Positions 39,420-47,802 are shown, counted from the stretch's first letter. The stretch is DNA of 64,000 nt from Streptomyces sp. NBC_00377 (GCF_036075115.1 NZ_CP107958.1:4898001-4962000); one strand, 5' to 3'. Notes: generated by a model from the sequence alone, not told the origin. A program made the numbers and translations.

Positions 39420-40175
39420 GTGAACCCGATGAAGCGAAACGCCCTGCTCGGAGCGGTCGTGATGCTGGCTGTCACCTCCGCCTCCGAAGCGGCGGCCGAC
39501 GGCGGGCCCGGACCCCTCGGGGTGACGGCCGTCGCTGCGGCGACGGCGCAGACCGCCCGGGTCGGCGCGCTGTTCGCCGCCGCCGACGCCGACGCCGGCA
39601 GACTCGCCGGTACGCACGTCTGCACCGCCTCCGTGGTGCACAGCCCGCACCGCGACCTCATAGCCACCGCGGCGCACTGTCTCGGCGGGGCGGGCGAGCT
39701 CTCCTTCGTCCCCGGCTACCGGGACGGCGAAGCCCCCTACGGCAGCTGGCGGGTCGAGCGGGTCTTCCTGCCCGACGGATGGGCGCAGGGACAGGACGAG
39801 GACAGTGACGTGGCGTTCGCCGTCCTCGACGATCGGGACGGGGAGGGCGTCGAGGACGTGGTCGGCGGCAACCGGTTCGCGACGCGTACCACCACGGGGG
39901 CGACCGCCGTGACCGTCACCGGCTACCCCGACGAGCTCGAGGTCCCGATCCGCTGCACGAACCGGCCCGCCGCGCACAACGCCACCCAGCAGCGCATCGA
40001 CTGCCCCGACTTCACCGGCGGGACCAGCGGAAGCCCCTGGGTGAACGGCGACGGCGACGTGGTCGGCGTCCTCGGCGGGCATGAGCAGGGCGGGGCGACG
40101 GCCGACACCTCGTACAGCGTGGTCCTCGGGTCGGAGGCCGCAGAGCTGTACCGCGAGGCGGCCTCCGACTCCTAG
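39420..40175 (+). CDS. Secreted trypsin-like serine protease
   Basis: A 251-residue exported S1-family protease. A short signal peptide (MKRNALLGAVVMLAVTSASEAAA) precedes the catalytic domain, with His in ATAAHCLGG (about 86), Asp in DSDVAFAVLDD (about 130) and Ser in FTGGTSGSPWVNG (about 204). The GGTSGSPW form resembles glutamyl endopeptidase-like S1 enzymes. Two Cys near 66 and 87 should form the His-loop disulfide. The start is GTG 39420, or ATG 39429 nine bases later. Confidence 0.83.
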   Translation: MNPMKRNALLGAVVMLAVTSASEAAADGGPGPLGVTAVAAATAQTARVGALFAAADADAGRLAGTHVCTASVVHSPHRDLIATAAHCLGGAGELSFVPGYRDGEAPYGSWRVERVFLPDGWAQGQDEDSDVAFAVLDDRDGEGVEDVVGGNRFATRTTTGATAVTVTGYPDELEVPIRCTNRPAAHNATQQRIDCPDFTGGTSGSPWVNGDGDVVGVLGGHEQGGATADTSYSVVLGSEAAELYREAASDS

Positions 40176-40385
40176 GCAGTCCTCCGACGCCCCGTCATGA
40201 CCGGATGAGGTGCCCTCTTCGGCGTGGAACCCCCTTGCGCGGGCGGCGAGTCGGGGTGGTGCGGCTGCCGGGCGGGACACTGGGGCGCGACGTGCGGTTT
40301 CTCCTTGTTCGTGATCACCCCGGAGGGCTGGAGCCGCCTCTACACTGTCGGGGGCGGACTCCTGGGCGGTGAGGGGCGGTTGACG

Positions 40386-41387
40386 GTGCGTAAGGCATGG
40401 ATCGTGGCCACCGCTGCCGTCGGTGCCGGCGCCGCCTTCATGATGGCGCTCGTCGTCGGGGTGTACCTCATCGGCGGCAACGTGGCGGGCGGGGTGGGCG
40501 GAGCCGGCAAGGCGCTCGCCAAGGGCGCCGTGCCCGCCGCCTACCAGACGCTCGTGCAGAAGTGGGGCAATCTGTGCCCCGCCATCAATCCCGCGCTGCT
40601 CGCCGCCCAGCTCTACCAGGAGAGCGGCTTCAACCCCAGGGCGCAGAGCGCCGCAGCCGCGCAGGGGATAGCGCAGTTCATCCCCGGAACCTGGGCCACG
40701 CACGGCATCGACGGCGACGGCGACGGCGATCGCGACGTCTGGGACCCGAATGACGCGATTCCGTCGGCCGCCACGTACGACTGCCAGCTCGCCTCGTACG
40801 TGAAGGACGTCCCCGGGGACATCACGCGGAACATGCTCGCCTCGTACAACGCGGGGGCCTACGCGGTCATCAAGTACGGGGGCGTACCGCCGTACAAGGA
40901 GACCCAGAACTACGTGAAGATCATCACGACTCTGGAGGAATCCTTCGCCGCGCCCGTCAGCCGGGTGGATCCCTCGCAGCAGGCCGCGGGAGCCATCTAC
41001 TACGCGCAGAAGAAGCTCGGGACGCCCTATCTGTGGGGTGGCAACGGCACGGCTGACCAGGGCGGACGGTTCGACTGCTCCGGGTTGACCAAGGCCTCCT
41101 ACGAGAGCGTCGGGATCACCCTGCCCCGGGTCGCCAACGACCAGTACAACGCCGGCCCGCATCCCAAGCGGAGCGAGCTGCTGCCGGGAGACCTGGTGTT
41201 CTTCTCCACCGATCCGGGCAACTCGCGGGCGATCCACCACGTGGGGATCTACGTGGGGGGCGGATACATGATCGACGCGCCCTACACGGGGGCCGTCATC
41301 CGGTTCGACCCCATCGACACCGCCGAGTACTTCGGGGCGACCCGCGTCACCGAAGATGGCGCGAAAGCGCTCCCCACGACCGTCTGA
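40386..41387 (+). CDS. Bifunctional peptidoglycan hydrolase (SLT lytic transglycosylase - NlpC/P60)
   Basis: A 333-residue protein. One N-terminal transmembrane helix (about 5-30) is followed by an SLT domain (about 45-190; catalytic Glu79 in LYQESGFNPRAQS, plus AAAQGIAQFIPGTW and MLASYNAGAYAV) and a C-terminal NlpC/P60 domain (about 205-330; Cys231 in RFDCSGLTKASY, His near 283 in AIHHVGIYVGGG). It would cut glycan strands and stem peptides outside the membrane. The architecture matches CwlT/VirB1-type hydrolases of Gram-positive type IV systems, and a type IV-like cluster ends 5 kb away. GTG 40386 has GAGGGG upstream. Confidence 0.87.
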   Translation: MRKAWIVATAAVGAGAAFMMALVVGVYLIGGNVAGGVGGAGKALAKGAVPAAYQTLVQKWGNLCPAINPALLAAQLYQESGFNPRAQSAAAAQGIAQFIPGTWATHGIDGDGDGDRDVWDPNDAIPSAATYDCQLASYVKDVPGDITRNMLASYNAGAYAVIKYGGVPPYKETQNYVKIITTLEESFAAPVSRVDPSQQAAGAIYYAQKKLGTPYLWGGNGTADQGGRFDCSGLTKASYESVGITLPRVANDQYNAGPHPKRSELLPGDLVFFSTDPGNSRAIHHVGIYVGGGYMIDAPYTGAVIRFDPIDTAEYFGATRVTEDGAKALPTTV

Positions 41388-41555
41388 CGCCTGCCCGCAC
41401 CCGGCCCCTGAGCTGCGCGGATCTGTCTCTCTTCGATAACGTCTGAGTGATCATTCAGTGGAGAGTGGAACGTATCAACCGGGGCCGTGCGTTCCTGTTG
41501 GAGCGGGCGCATGTGAGGTGTGCCGAGCAGAACCAGACGAAGGGGCCGCAGCACC

Positions 41556-42266
41556 ATGGCTGGACTCGCCGAATCCGGGTCGAACCCCGACGTCGACCTG
41601 CTCTATGACATCAACGGGCTGGCCAAGGACGCCCCGCACTGGCTCGACCGGATCGTCGAGTTCGTCGGCGAGTACGGGCTGCTGCTCGCCATGGTGCTGC
41701 TCATCGTGTGGTGCTGGTGGGGCGTCCGGCGGCGGCCCGGCGGGGCCGAGGAGGCCGCGTCCTCCGTCGCCGCGCTGATCTGGGCGCCGCTCGCCGCCGC
41801 GGTCGCCGTCCTGGTGAACGTGCCCATACGGGGGTTCGTGGAACGGCCCCGGCCCTTCCGTGACCACCAGGGGCTGGAGGTGCTGGTCTCCGGCAAGACC
41901 GACTACTCCTTCGTGAGCGACCACGCCACCCTCACCATGGCCATGGCCGTCGGGCTGTTCGTCGCCAACCGAAGGTTCGGGCTCGTCGGGATAGGGATCG
42001 CCCTGCTCGAGGGGTTCTGCCGGATCTACATGGGTGTGCACTATCCGACGGACGTCGTCGGCGGGTTCGCGCTCGGGACCGCCGTCGCGCTGCTGCTGTC
42101 GCCCATCGCCTCCATGCTGCTCACCCCCGTGCTGAAGGCCGTCGACCGGTCGCCGCGTGCGGGATGGCTCGTGCGCGGCCGGGCCGCCCGGGTCGGGGAA
42201 CGGGACGCCTTCATGACCGGAGCGCGCGTCGAGGCCACCGCCGAGGAGCGGGACCTCGCGGCCTAG
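41556..42266 (+). CDS. PAP2 superfamily membrane phosphatase
   Basis: A 236-residue protein with five or six transmembrane helices. The phosphatase motifs are RGFVERPRP (motif 1), SFVSDHAT (motif 2, with His in place of the usual SGH spacing) and RIYMGVHYPTDVVGG (motif 3). It likely dephosphorylates undecaprenyl pyrophosphate or phosphatidic/lyso lipids on the outer membrane face. ATG 41556 has AAGGGG upstream. A 19-bp segment of its last codons is repeated 47 bp downstream. Confidence 0.87.
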   Translation: MAGLAESGSNPDVDLLYDINGLAKDAPHWLDRIVEFVGEYGLLLAMVLLIVWCWWGVRRRPGGAEEAASSVAALIWAPLAAAVAVLVNVPIRGFVERPRPFRDHQGLEVLVSGKTDYSFVSDHATLTMAMAVGLFVANRRFGLVGIGIALLEGFCRIYMGVHYPTDVVGGFALGTAVALLLSPIASMLLTPVLKAVDRSPRAGWLVRGRAARVGERDAFMTGARVEATAEERDLAA

Positions 42267-42310
42267 TGCCCTGTCAGGCCGCACGCCTGAGGGAGCGGGA
42301 CCTCGCGGCC
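42245..42310 (+). repeat. 19-bp direct repeat spanning the PAP2 gene end
   Basis: The same 19 bp, beginning ggagcgggacct, occur at 42245-42263 (last PAP2 codons) and at 42292-42310 after the stop, 47 bp apart. This suggests a local duplication that would extend or shift the C-terminus if recombined. Confidence 0.8.
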
Positions 42311-42337
42311 CGGCTCCCTGCCGGGACCGACGGGGCG

Positions 42338-43891
42338 TCAGAGGGCTTGGGGGTAGCTGAAGAAGCCGTTCGGGTCGTACTGCTTCTTCAGCTGGGTCAG
42401 ACGGGGGAGCGCCGCTCCGTAGTACGCCTTGCGCCAGTTCGTGAGGGTCGGGTCGGCGTAGTTCTGGTAGGCGGCGCCCGAGGCGTACGGGGCCATCGCC
42501 TTGTGGGCCGTGTTCAGCCAGGACTGGGCCGCGGTCCCCGTCGTGCCCGCCCGCCAGGACGCGATGTACTGCGCCAGCATGCGTGAGCGGCGGTGCACGA
42601 ACGCCGTGGCCGTGGGGGACACCCGGTTCACCGCGCCGCCCAGCGCCGTCAGCGCGATGCTGCCCGAGCCGCCCTGGACCGACTTCATCTGCTTCAGCAG
42701 GGTCTGGATGCCCGCGGCCGAGAGCGAGACGTCGAAGAAGTCCGAGCGGGCCGCGTACGTCTCGCGGCCGAGCGCGCCCTGCGGGGAGCGGCCGGGCGTG
42801 GTGCCCGGCAGGTGGCACTGGGCGTCGGAGGTGAAGGACGAGCAGCCTGCGTAGATCTCCATCGCCGCCTCGTACGTACGGCGGCGCAGCGAGACGTTCG
42901 TCGCGGGGGCGCCGACGCGGTCCGCGAGGCGGTCCACCGCGTTCTGGAGCTGGCCGTACGTGCCGATGCAGAACGCGGCGACCGAGACGGTGGGAGTGCC
43001 GCCCGTCGCGTTCGACACGTGCAGGGAGGACCAGATCTCGTCGGGCTGGGACGGGCCCCATTCCTGCCAGGCCTTCACCACCGCCGCCGCCCTCGACCAG
43101 GGCCAGGTGAGGTAGCCCGTCACCGCCTGGGGCGCGGGGTGCGTCCTGAACTCCAGCTCCGTGACGACGCCGAAGTTGCCGTTGCCCGCCCCGCGCAGGG
43201 CCCAGAACAGGTCCTTGTTCGTTGTCGCGTCGGCGGTGAGCTGCTTGCCGTCGGCGGTGATGAGCGTGGCCCGGGTGAGGCTGTCGCAGGTCAGGCCGTA
43301 GGCGCGGGAGACGACGCCGTGGCCGCCGCCCAGCACCAGGCCGGAGACACCGACCGTGGGGCAGGAGCCCGCCGGGATCGTCACGCCCTTCGCGGCGAGC
43401 GCCCGGTAGACGTCGATCAGCTTCGAGCCCGCGCCGACCACCGCCGAGGAGCCGCTCGCCCGGACCCGGTTCAGCTTGGAGACGTCGATGATCAGCCGGC
43501 CGTCGCCCGAGGACCAGCCGCCGTAGGAGTGGCCGCCGTTGCGGATCGCGGCCTTGATCCGGTGGGCGCGGGCGTACGCCAGTACCGTGCGGATGTCGTC
43601 GGCGTGGGCCACGTAGGCCACCGCCGCCGGCTTGAGGTTGTCGAAGCGGGTGTTGTAGAGCTGACGGGCCGCGGCCCAGGAGGCCTCGCCGGGGCGGACC
43701 AGGGCGCCGTCCAGGCCGCGGGCGAGCGCGGCCCAGTTGGCGGGGGCGGCGACGCTGGTCGTGGTCAGGGGGACCTTGCTGTCCCCGGTGGCCGAGGCGG
43801 AGGCGCCCGCGCTGCCGTTGGTCGCCTTGCATGCGGTCGCTGCCGCCGCGACCGCGGCCGCGCCACCCGCCATGAACGTACGCCGTTCCAT
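42338..43891 (-). CDS. Secreted FAD-binding oxidase, BBE-like
   Basis: A 517-residue flavoenzyme. The N-terminal signal MERRTFMAGGAAAVAAAATAC has a twin-arginine motif and a possible lipobox Cys21. The PCMH-type FAD domain carries His121 in RNGGHSYGG and Cys177 in GSCPTVG, the two residues used for bicovalent flavinylation in berberine-bridge-like oxidases. The C-terminal BBE tail YDPNGFFSYPQAL is present. Members oxidise alcohols, sugars or alkaloid-like substrates with oxygen; the substrate is unknown. ATG 43891 has GAAGGG upstream. Confidence 0.87.
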   Translation of the reverse strand: MERRTFMAGGAAAVAAAATACKATNGSAGASASATGDSKVPLTTTSVAAPANWAALARGLDGALVRPGEASWAAARQLYNTRFDNLKPAAVAYVAHADDIRTVLAYARAHRIKAAIRNGGHSYGGWSSGDGRLIIDVSKLNRVRASGSSAVVGAGSKLIDVYRALAAKGVTIPAGSCPTVGVSGLVLGGGHGVVSRAYGLTCDSLTRATLITADGKQLTADATTNKDLFWALRGAGNGNFGVVTELEFRTHPAPQAVTGYLTWPWSRAAAVVKAWQEWGPSQPDEIWSSLHVSNATGGTPTVSVAAFCIGTYGQLQNAVDRLADRVGAPATNVSLRRRTYEAAMEIYAGCSSFTSDAQCHLPGTTPGRSPQGALGRETYAARSDFFDVSLSAAGIQTLLKQMKSVQGGSGSIALTALGGAVNRVSPTATAFVHRRSRMLAQYIASWRAGTTGTAAQSWLNTAHKAMAPYASGAAYQNYADPTLTNWRKAYYGAALPRLTQLKKQYDPNGFFSYPQAL

Positions 43892-43983
43892 GTTCTTGCG
43901 CCTTCCCTCGGCCGCCTGCCGGATTCGCACGGCTTCATGCAACGAGACGTGGCCATGGGACCCCGGGTTCCTGCGGTGGGGGG

Positions 43984-44005
43984 CGGTGACGCAACGGTGA
44001 CGTCC
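43984..44005 (-). promoter_or_regulatory. Possible PHO-box-like 11-bp direct repeat
   Basis: Read on the minus strand, two 11-bp units share CGTCACC spaced exactly 11 bp apart (+ strand cggtgacgcaa then cggtgacgtcc), about 95 nt upstream of the flavoenzyme start. The period and the TCACC core resemble Streptomyces PHO boxes, but the match to GTTCACC is weaker than at pstS. Confidence 0.3.
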
Positions 44006-44010
44006 GCCGG

Positions 44011-44181
44011 TCAGCCGCCGGTGTGGCGGTCCGCGTCCGTTCTCGCCATGCTTCTCGCCCTGCGGGCCGGGCCGCGCCAGCCGCAGGTGCAGCGGGCCAG
44101 GCAGAACCTGCCCTGTTCGACGGTCGTCGTGGTGTGTTCCCCCTCGGTGCGGGGGCGGGCCTCGCCGTCCTGCTGCGTCAC
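44011..44181 (-). CDS. Small Cys-rich protein, 56 residues
   Basis: A short gene in a gap otherwise left blank. GTG 44181 to TGA 44011 encodes a peptide with a Gln/Glu/Thr-rich N-terminus, a central FCLARCTCGWRGPARRARS motif with three Cys (27, 31, 33) and a polar tail ending DRHTGG. The CxxxCxCGW cluster looks like a metal-binding or DNA-binding knuckle, and codon use has the expected GC3 bias. No ribosome-binding site is visible; taacgt lies 7 nt upstream of GTG, so the message may be leaderless. The role is unknown. Confidence 0.6.
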   Translation of the reverse strand: MTQQDGEARPRTEGEHTTTTVEQGRFCLARCTCGWRGPARRARSMARTDADRHTGG

Positions 44182-44325
44182 ACTGACAACGTTACCCAGG
44201 TTCGGCGAAAGGACCCGTACAGCGGTCGCAAGCCTTCGGCCCAGCGTGACGGGGGCACTTACCCGTCGTTAACCGGAACGAACAGGGGTCCCGTGACGGA
44301 CGTACCGGTTGGGGGTGCACAGGCC

Positions 44326-45159
44326 ATGGCGGAACGGCAGCACGGGCTGGTGGGTGCGGGGGTCCTGGCGGGGCTCGTGGCGGGGCTCTGCGCGGGAGCC
44401 GCCGGATGTACCGGAGGAGGGGCCGCCGCGGAGGACGGCCGTGCGGCCGACCCGGTCGCCACGCTGCACCGGGCCGCCGACGCCCTCGTGGACGCGGGCA
44501 CGTCCAAGGCGCGTACGTCGATGGAGATGGCCACCGGCGGGACCCGGGTGACCATCCGCGGCCAGGGCGTGTACGACTACCGCAGACAGCTCGGCGAGCT
44601 GAAGGTGCTGCTGCCGCAGGATCCGGCCGGAACCAGCGAGCACCGCCCCATCACCGAACTCCTAGCGCCGGGAGCCCTGTTCATGAAGAACCGGGACGGG
44701 GTGCCCGACGACAAGTGGGTGCGGGTGGACACGGCGGCCCTGTCCGACGGGAACCTCGTGACCGGCGGCGCCACCGATCCCTTCGCCGCCGCCGAGGTGC
44801 TGCGCGGGACGCGTACGGCGAGGTACGTGGGGAGGACCGAGGTGGCCGGGACGGCGGTGCGGCACTACCGCGGGACCGCCGATCTGGCGGTGGCCGCCCG
44901 GAACGCGTCGGTGGGCGGGCGGGACGCGCTGCGGGCGGCGGCGAAGGGGTTCGCCACGGCGCGGGTGCCGTTCGACGTCTACCTCGACGACCAGGGGCGC
45001 GTCCGCAAGGTCAGGCACCGGTTCAGTTTCGTGAACGGGCAGCGCAAGGAGGCCGTCGCGGTGGCCTCGACGACCTTGTTGTACGACTTCGGGGCGCCCG
45101 TCGAGGTGCGGCTGCCAGCCGCCCGGGACATCTACGCGGGGCGGATCGCGGAGGAGTAG
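44326..45159 (+). CDS. Lipoprotein of unknown function
   Basis: A 277-residue exported protein. The N-terminus MAERQHGLVGAGVLAGLVAGLCAGAAGC is a lipoprotein signal with the lipobox Cys at about residue 28. The mature part has alternating strands (VYDYRRQLGELKVLLP, KWVRVDTAALSDG, RYVGRTEVAGTAVRHYRGT, FDVYLDDQGRVRKVRHRFSF) like the LppX/LprG beta half-barrel lipid-binding fold. That fold suggestion is inferred from pattern only. The start is ATG 44326 (GGGGGTG upstream); GTG 44293 is possible. Confidence 0.75.
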   Translation: MAERQHGLVGAGVLAGLVAGLCAGAAGCTGGGAAAEDGRAADPVATLHRAADALVDAGTSKARTSMEMATGGTRVTIRGQGVYDYRRQLGELKVLLPQDPAGTSEHRPITELLAPGALFMKNRDGVPDDKWVRVDTAALSDGNLVTGGATDPFAAAEVLRGTRTARYVGRTEVAGTAVRHYRGTADLAVAARNASVGGRDALRAAAKGFATARVPFDVYLDDQGRVRKVRHRFSFVNGQRKEAVAVASTTLLYDFGAPVEVRLPAARDIYAGRIAEE

Positions 45160-45293
45160 CGAGTGCGCGGCGGACGGGGCGAGTGTTTTCGGCCACAGGG
45201 TGGGCACAAGGACTAGCCCGTCCGTGCCATGCGCGCGGTGTATAGCGCTCCCTACTCTAGGAAGCCGGTGACGGCAGAGACGAGGTGATGCGC

Positions 45294-45518
45294 GTGGCTC
45301 CGGGCGGCGGTACGGCAGTTCAGGACCACGTGGCCCTCGCCGAGATCGAGCTGTGCGGGGAGCTGATCATCGCCGCGTCGGCCGCCGGGGAGGAACGGCT
45401 CAGCCTCGAGCGCATCGATCTGGTGCTGCGGGTGGGGGAGGATTCCGCGGAGACGTCGGGGCCTGGGGCCGGTTCCGGGGCAGGACCGGATGCGGATCGC
45501 GGGTCAGGTACGCAGTAG
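45294..45518 (+). CDS. Small conserved acidic protein
   Basis: A 74-residue protein of unknown function: an Ala/Glu-rich helical body (VQDHVALAEIELCGELIIAASAAGEERLSLERIDLVLRV) and a Gly/Ser-rich tail. GAGG 8 nt upstream favours GTG 45294 over the earlier GTG 45285 or ATG 45288. Its 3' end overlaps csoR convergently by 15 nt. No family was recognised. Confidence 0.7.
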   Translation: MAPGGGTAVQDHVALAEIELCGELIIAASAAGEERLSLERIDLVLRVGEDSAETSGPGAGSGAGPDADRGSGTQ

Positions 45519-45854
45519 GCGGCCGATGGCCTTCGTCGCTTCTTCCACCTTCGCGTCGATCTCGTCGCCCCCCCGGAGAGCGGCGTCGGCGACGCAGTGG
45601 CGCAGGTGCTCCTCCAGCAGTTGCAGCGCGAACGACTGCAGGGCCTTGGTGGAGGCGGACACCTGGGTGAGTATGTCGATGCAGTAGGTGTCCTCGTCGA
45701 CCATGCGCTGGAGGCCGCGGATCTGGCCCTCGATCCGGCGCAGGCGCTTGAGGTGCTCGTCCTTCTGCTTGTGGTAGCCGTGGACCGCTCCGGGCGCGTG
45801 CTCCGGATCGGCCGCGGTCTCGGCTGCGGGTCCGCCGGTCTCGGTGGTCGTCAT
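45504..45854 (-). CDS. csoR: CsoR-family copper-sensing repressor
   Basis: A 116-residue all-helical repressor. The Cu(I)-binding triad is complete: Cys58 (DTYCIDIL), His83 and Cys87 (EEHLRHC). The first helix KRLRRIEGQIRGLQRMVDEDTYC is the family signature. It should bind DNA as a tetramer and release it on Cu(I) binding. A perfect CsoR-type operator lies in its own promoter (45884-45902), so it is autoregulated. No copZ or copper ATPase gene is adjacent; its targets lie elsewhere, as for S. coelicolor SCO4136. Confidence 0.92.
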   Translation of the reverse strand: MTTTETGGPAAETAADPEHAPGAVHGYHKQKDEHLKRLRRIEGQIRGLQRMVDEDTYCIDILTQVSASTKALQSFALQLLEEHLRHCVADAALRGGDEIDAKVEEATKAIGRLLRT

Positions 45855-45883
45855 CGTGTCCTCCAGCGCTCCGGCTCCGCACC

Positions 45884-45902
45884 TATACCCCTACTGGGTA
45901 TA
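45884..45902. promoter_or_regulatory. CsoR operator
   Basis: tatacccctactgggtata is a perfect inverted repeat (tataccc, 5-bp spacer, gggtata) 30 nt upstream of csoR on the minus strand, matching the known CsoR operator pattern. It also lies about 180 nt upstream of the divergent DUF47-pit operon. Confidence 0.85.
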
Positions 45903-46084
45903 TCGTACCGAACTTCGACGGGTATACGGCCCGAGCAGGGACTTCGCCGGTCACCCCGTGTCCGGCCGCCCCCCTCCCGGTCGTCCTGCCCCATGGGCGA
46001 CACTGGGGGACGGCCCGTTAGCCGTGGCCGGATGATGCGCCTAGCATCAGCCTGACCGAAACCGATGCATCCTGAGGACCCCAC

Positions 46085-46705
46085 GTGCGCTTTCGTCTGA
46101 CCCCCAGGGAGACGAGCTTCTACGACATGTTCGCCGCATCCGCGGACAACATCGTCACGGGCTCGAAACTCCTGATGGAACTGCTCGGGGCGGACCCCGC
46201 CGGCCGGGCCGAGATCGCAGAGCGTATGCGGGCCGCGGAACACGCAGGTGACGACGCCACGCATGCGATCTTCCACCAGCTGAACTCCTCGTTCATCACG
46301 CCCTTCGACCGCGAGGACATCTACAACCTCGCGTCCTCCCTCGACGACATCATGGACTTCATGGAGGAGGCCGTCGACCTGGTCGTCCTCTACAACGTGG
46401 AGGAACTGCCCAAGGGCGTCGAGCAGCAGATCGAGGTGCTGGCGCGCGCGGCGGAGCTGACGGCCGAGGCCATGCCGAACCTGCGGACCATGGAGAACCT
46501 CACCGAGTACTGGATCGAGGTCAACCGGCTCGAGAACCAGGCCGACCAGATCCACCGCAAGCTGCTCGCGCATCTCTTCAACGGCAAGTACGAGGCCATC
46601 GAGGTGCTCAAGCTGAAGCAGATCGTGGATGTGCTGGAGGAGGCCGCCGACGCCTTCGAGCACGTGGCCAACACGGTGGAGACCATCGCGGTCAAGGAGT
46701 CCTGA
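46085..46705 (+). CDS. DUF47 / PhoU-like phosphate transport accessory protein
   Basis: A 206-residue helical protein of the DUF47 (Pit accessory) family. It shows the PhoU-like acidic metal-binding pattern FDREDIYNLASSLDDIMDFMEEAVDL and repeated AAEHAGDDATHAIFHQL helices. It precedes the Pit transporter by 7 nt and is likely co-transcribed, modulating phosphate uptake. GTG 46085 has GAGGA upstream. It is equivalent in position to SCO4137. Confidence 0.9.
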   Translation: MRFRLTPRETSFYDMFAASADNIVTGSKLLMELLGADPAGRAEIAERMRAAEHAGDDATHAIFHQLNSSFITPFDREDIYNLASSLDDIMDFMEEAVDLVVLYNVEELPKGVEQQIEVLARAAELTAEAMPNLRTMENLTEYWIEVNRLENQADQIHRKLLAHLFNGKYEAIEVLKLKQIVDVLEEAADAFEHVANTVETIAVKES

Positions 46706-46712
46706 ACCTTTC

Positions 46713-47711
46713 ATGGACACCTTCGCTCTGATTGTGACCATCGGTGTCGCACTCGGATTCACTTACACGAACGGTTTTCACGACTCCGCGAACGCTATTG
46801 CCACGTCCGTTTCGACCCGGGCGCTGACGCCTCGGGCGGCACTGGCCATGGCCGCGGTGATGAACCTCGCCGGCGCGTTCCTCGGGAGCGGGGTCGCGCA
46901 CACCGTCAGCAAGGGTCTGATCGAGACGCCCGACGGGTCGAAGGGGATGGGCATCCTGTTCGCCGCGCTGGTCGGGGCGATCGTCTGGAACCTCGTCACC
47001 TGGTACTTCGGGCTGCCTTCGTCGTCCTCGCACGCGCTGTTCGGCGGCATGGTGGGCGCCGCGCTCGCCGGTGGTACGGAGGTCATCTGGTCCGGCGTGC
47101 TCGACAAGGTCGTCATCCCGATGTTCCTCTCGCCGGTGGTGGGACTCATCGTCGGATATCTGGTCATGACGGCCATTCTCTGGATGTTCCGCCGGGCCAA
47201 TCCGCACAAGGCCAAGCGGGGTTTCCGGATCGCCCAGACCGTGTCGGCCGCGGGTATGGCGCTGGGGCACGGCCTCCAGGACGCCCAGAAGACGATGGGC
47301 ATCGTGGTGATGGCGCTCGTCATCGGCGATGTGCAGGGAGCCGACGATCCGATCCCGGTGTGGGTGAAGATCGCTTGCGCGGTGATGCTGTCGCTGGGCA
47401 CGTATGCCGGTGGGTGGCGCATCATGCGGACCCTCGGGCGGAAGATCATCGAGCTTGATCCGCCGCAGGGGTTCGCCGCGGAGACGACCGGGGCGTCGAT
47501 CATGTTCACCACGGCGTTCCTGTTCAAGGCGCCGATCTCCACGACGCATGTGATCACCTCGGCGATCATGGGTGTCGGGGCGACCAAGCGGATCAATGCC
47601 GTGCGGTGGGGGGTGGCCAAGAACATCGTCCTCGGCTGGTTCATCACGATGCCTGCGGCGGGGCTTGTCGCTGCGTGCGCGTTCTGGATCGTGGATCTGG
47701 CGTTTCTGTAG
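46713..47711 (+). CDS. pitH: Low-affinity inorganic phosphate transporter, PiT family
   Basis: A 332-residue membrane protein with about ten helices. The two PiT signature repeats are GFHDSANAIATSVSTR near the N-terminus and PISTTHVITSAIMGVGAT near the C-terminus. It co-transports metal-phosphate with H+ at the cytoplasmic membrane. It is the second gene of the DUF47-pit operon; SCO4138 (pitH2) is the positional equivalent. It is followed by a repeat-rich gap and a terminator. Confidence 0.92.
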   Translation: MDTFALIVTIGVALGFTYTNGFHDSANAIATSVSTRALTPRAALAMAAVMNLAGAFLGSGVAHTVSKGLIETPDGSKGMGILFAALVGAIVWNLVTWYFGLPSSSSHALFGGMVGAALAGGTEVIWSGVLDKVVIPMFLSPVVGLIVGYLVMTAILWMFRRANPHKAKRGFRIAQTVSAAGMALGHGLQDAQKTMGIVVMALVIGDVQGADDPIPVWVKIACAVMLSLGTYAGGWRIMRTLGRKIIELDPPQGFAAETTGASIMFTTAFLFKAPISTTHVITSAIMGVGATKRINAVRWGVAKNIVLGWFITMPAAGLVAACAFWIVDLAFL

Positions 47712-47754
47712 GGGGCCTGCCCACCCACCGGCCCGGCGCGGTGGGATGGAAGGC

Positions 47755-47800
47755 CCCCGCCGCGGGGCTCCGCCCCGGACCCCTGCGGGGGCTCCGCCTC
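47755..47800. repeat. GC-rich palindromic intergenic element
   Basis: Repeated ggggctccgcc-type blocks (cgcggggctccgccccgg, then cgggggctccgcc) form overlapping hairpins after pit. Elements of this composition are frequent between convergent Streptomyces genes. Confidence 0.6.
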
Positions 47801-47802
47801 CT

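Noticed and set aside
41443..41458. Near-palindrome ctgagtgatcattcag before the PAP2 gene as an operator
   Set aside because: Short, with one mismatched pair, and no regulator nearby; too weak to list.
45940..45970. PHO box upstream of DUF47-pit
   Set aside because: One GGTCACC unit occurs but the neighbouring 11 bp do not match the consensus.
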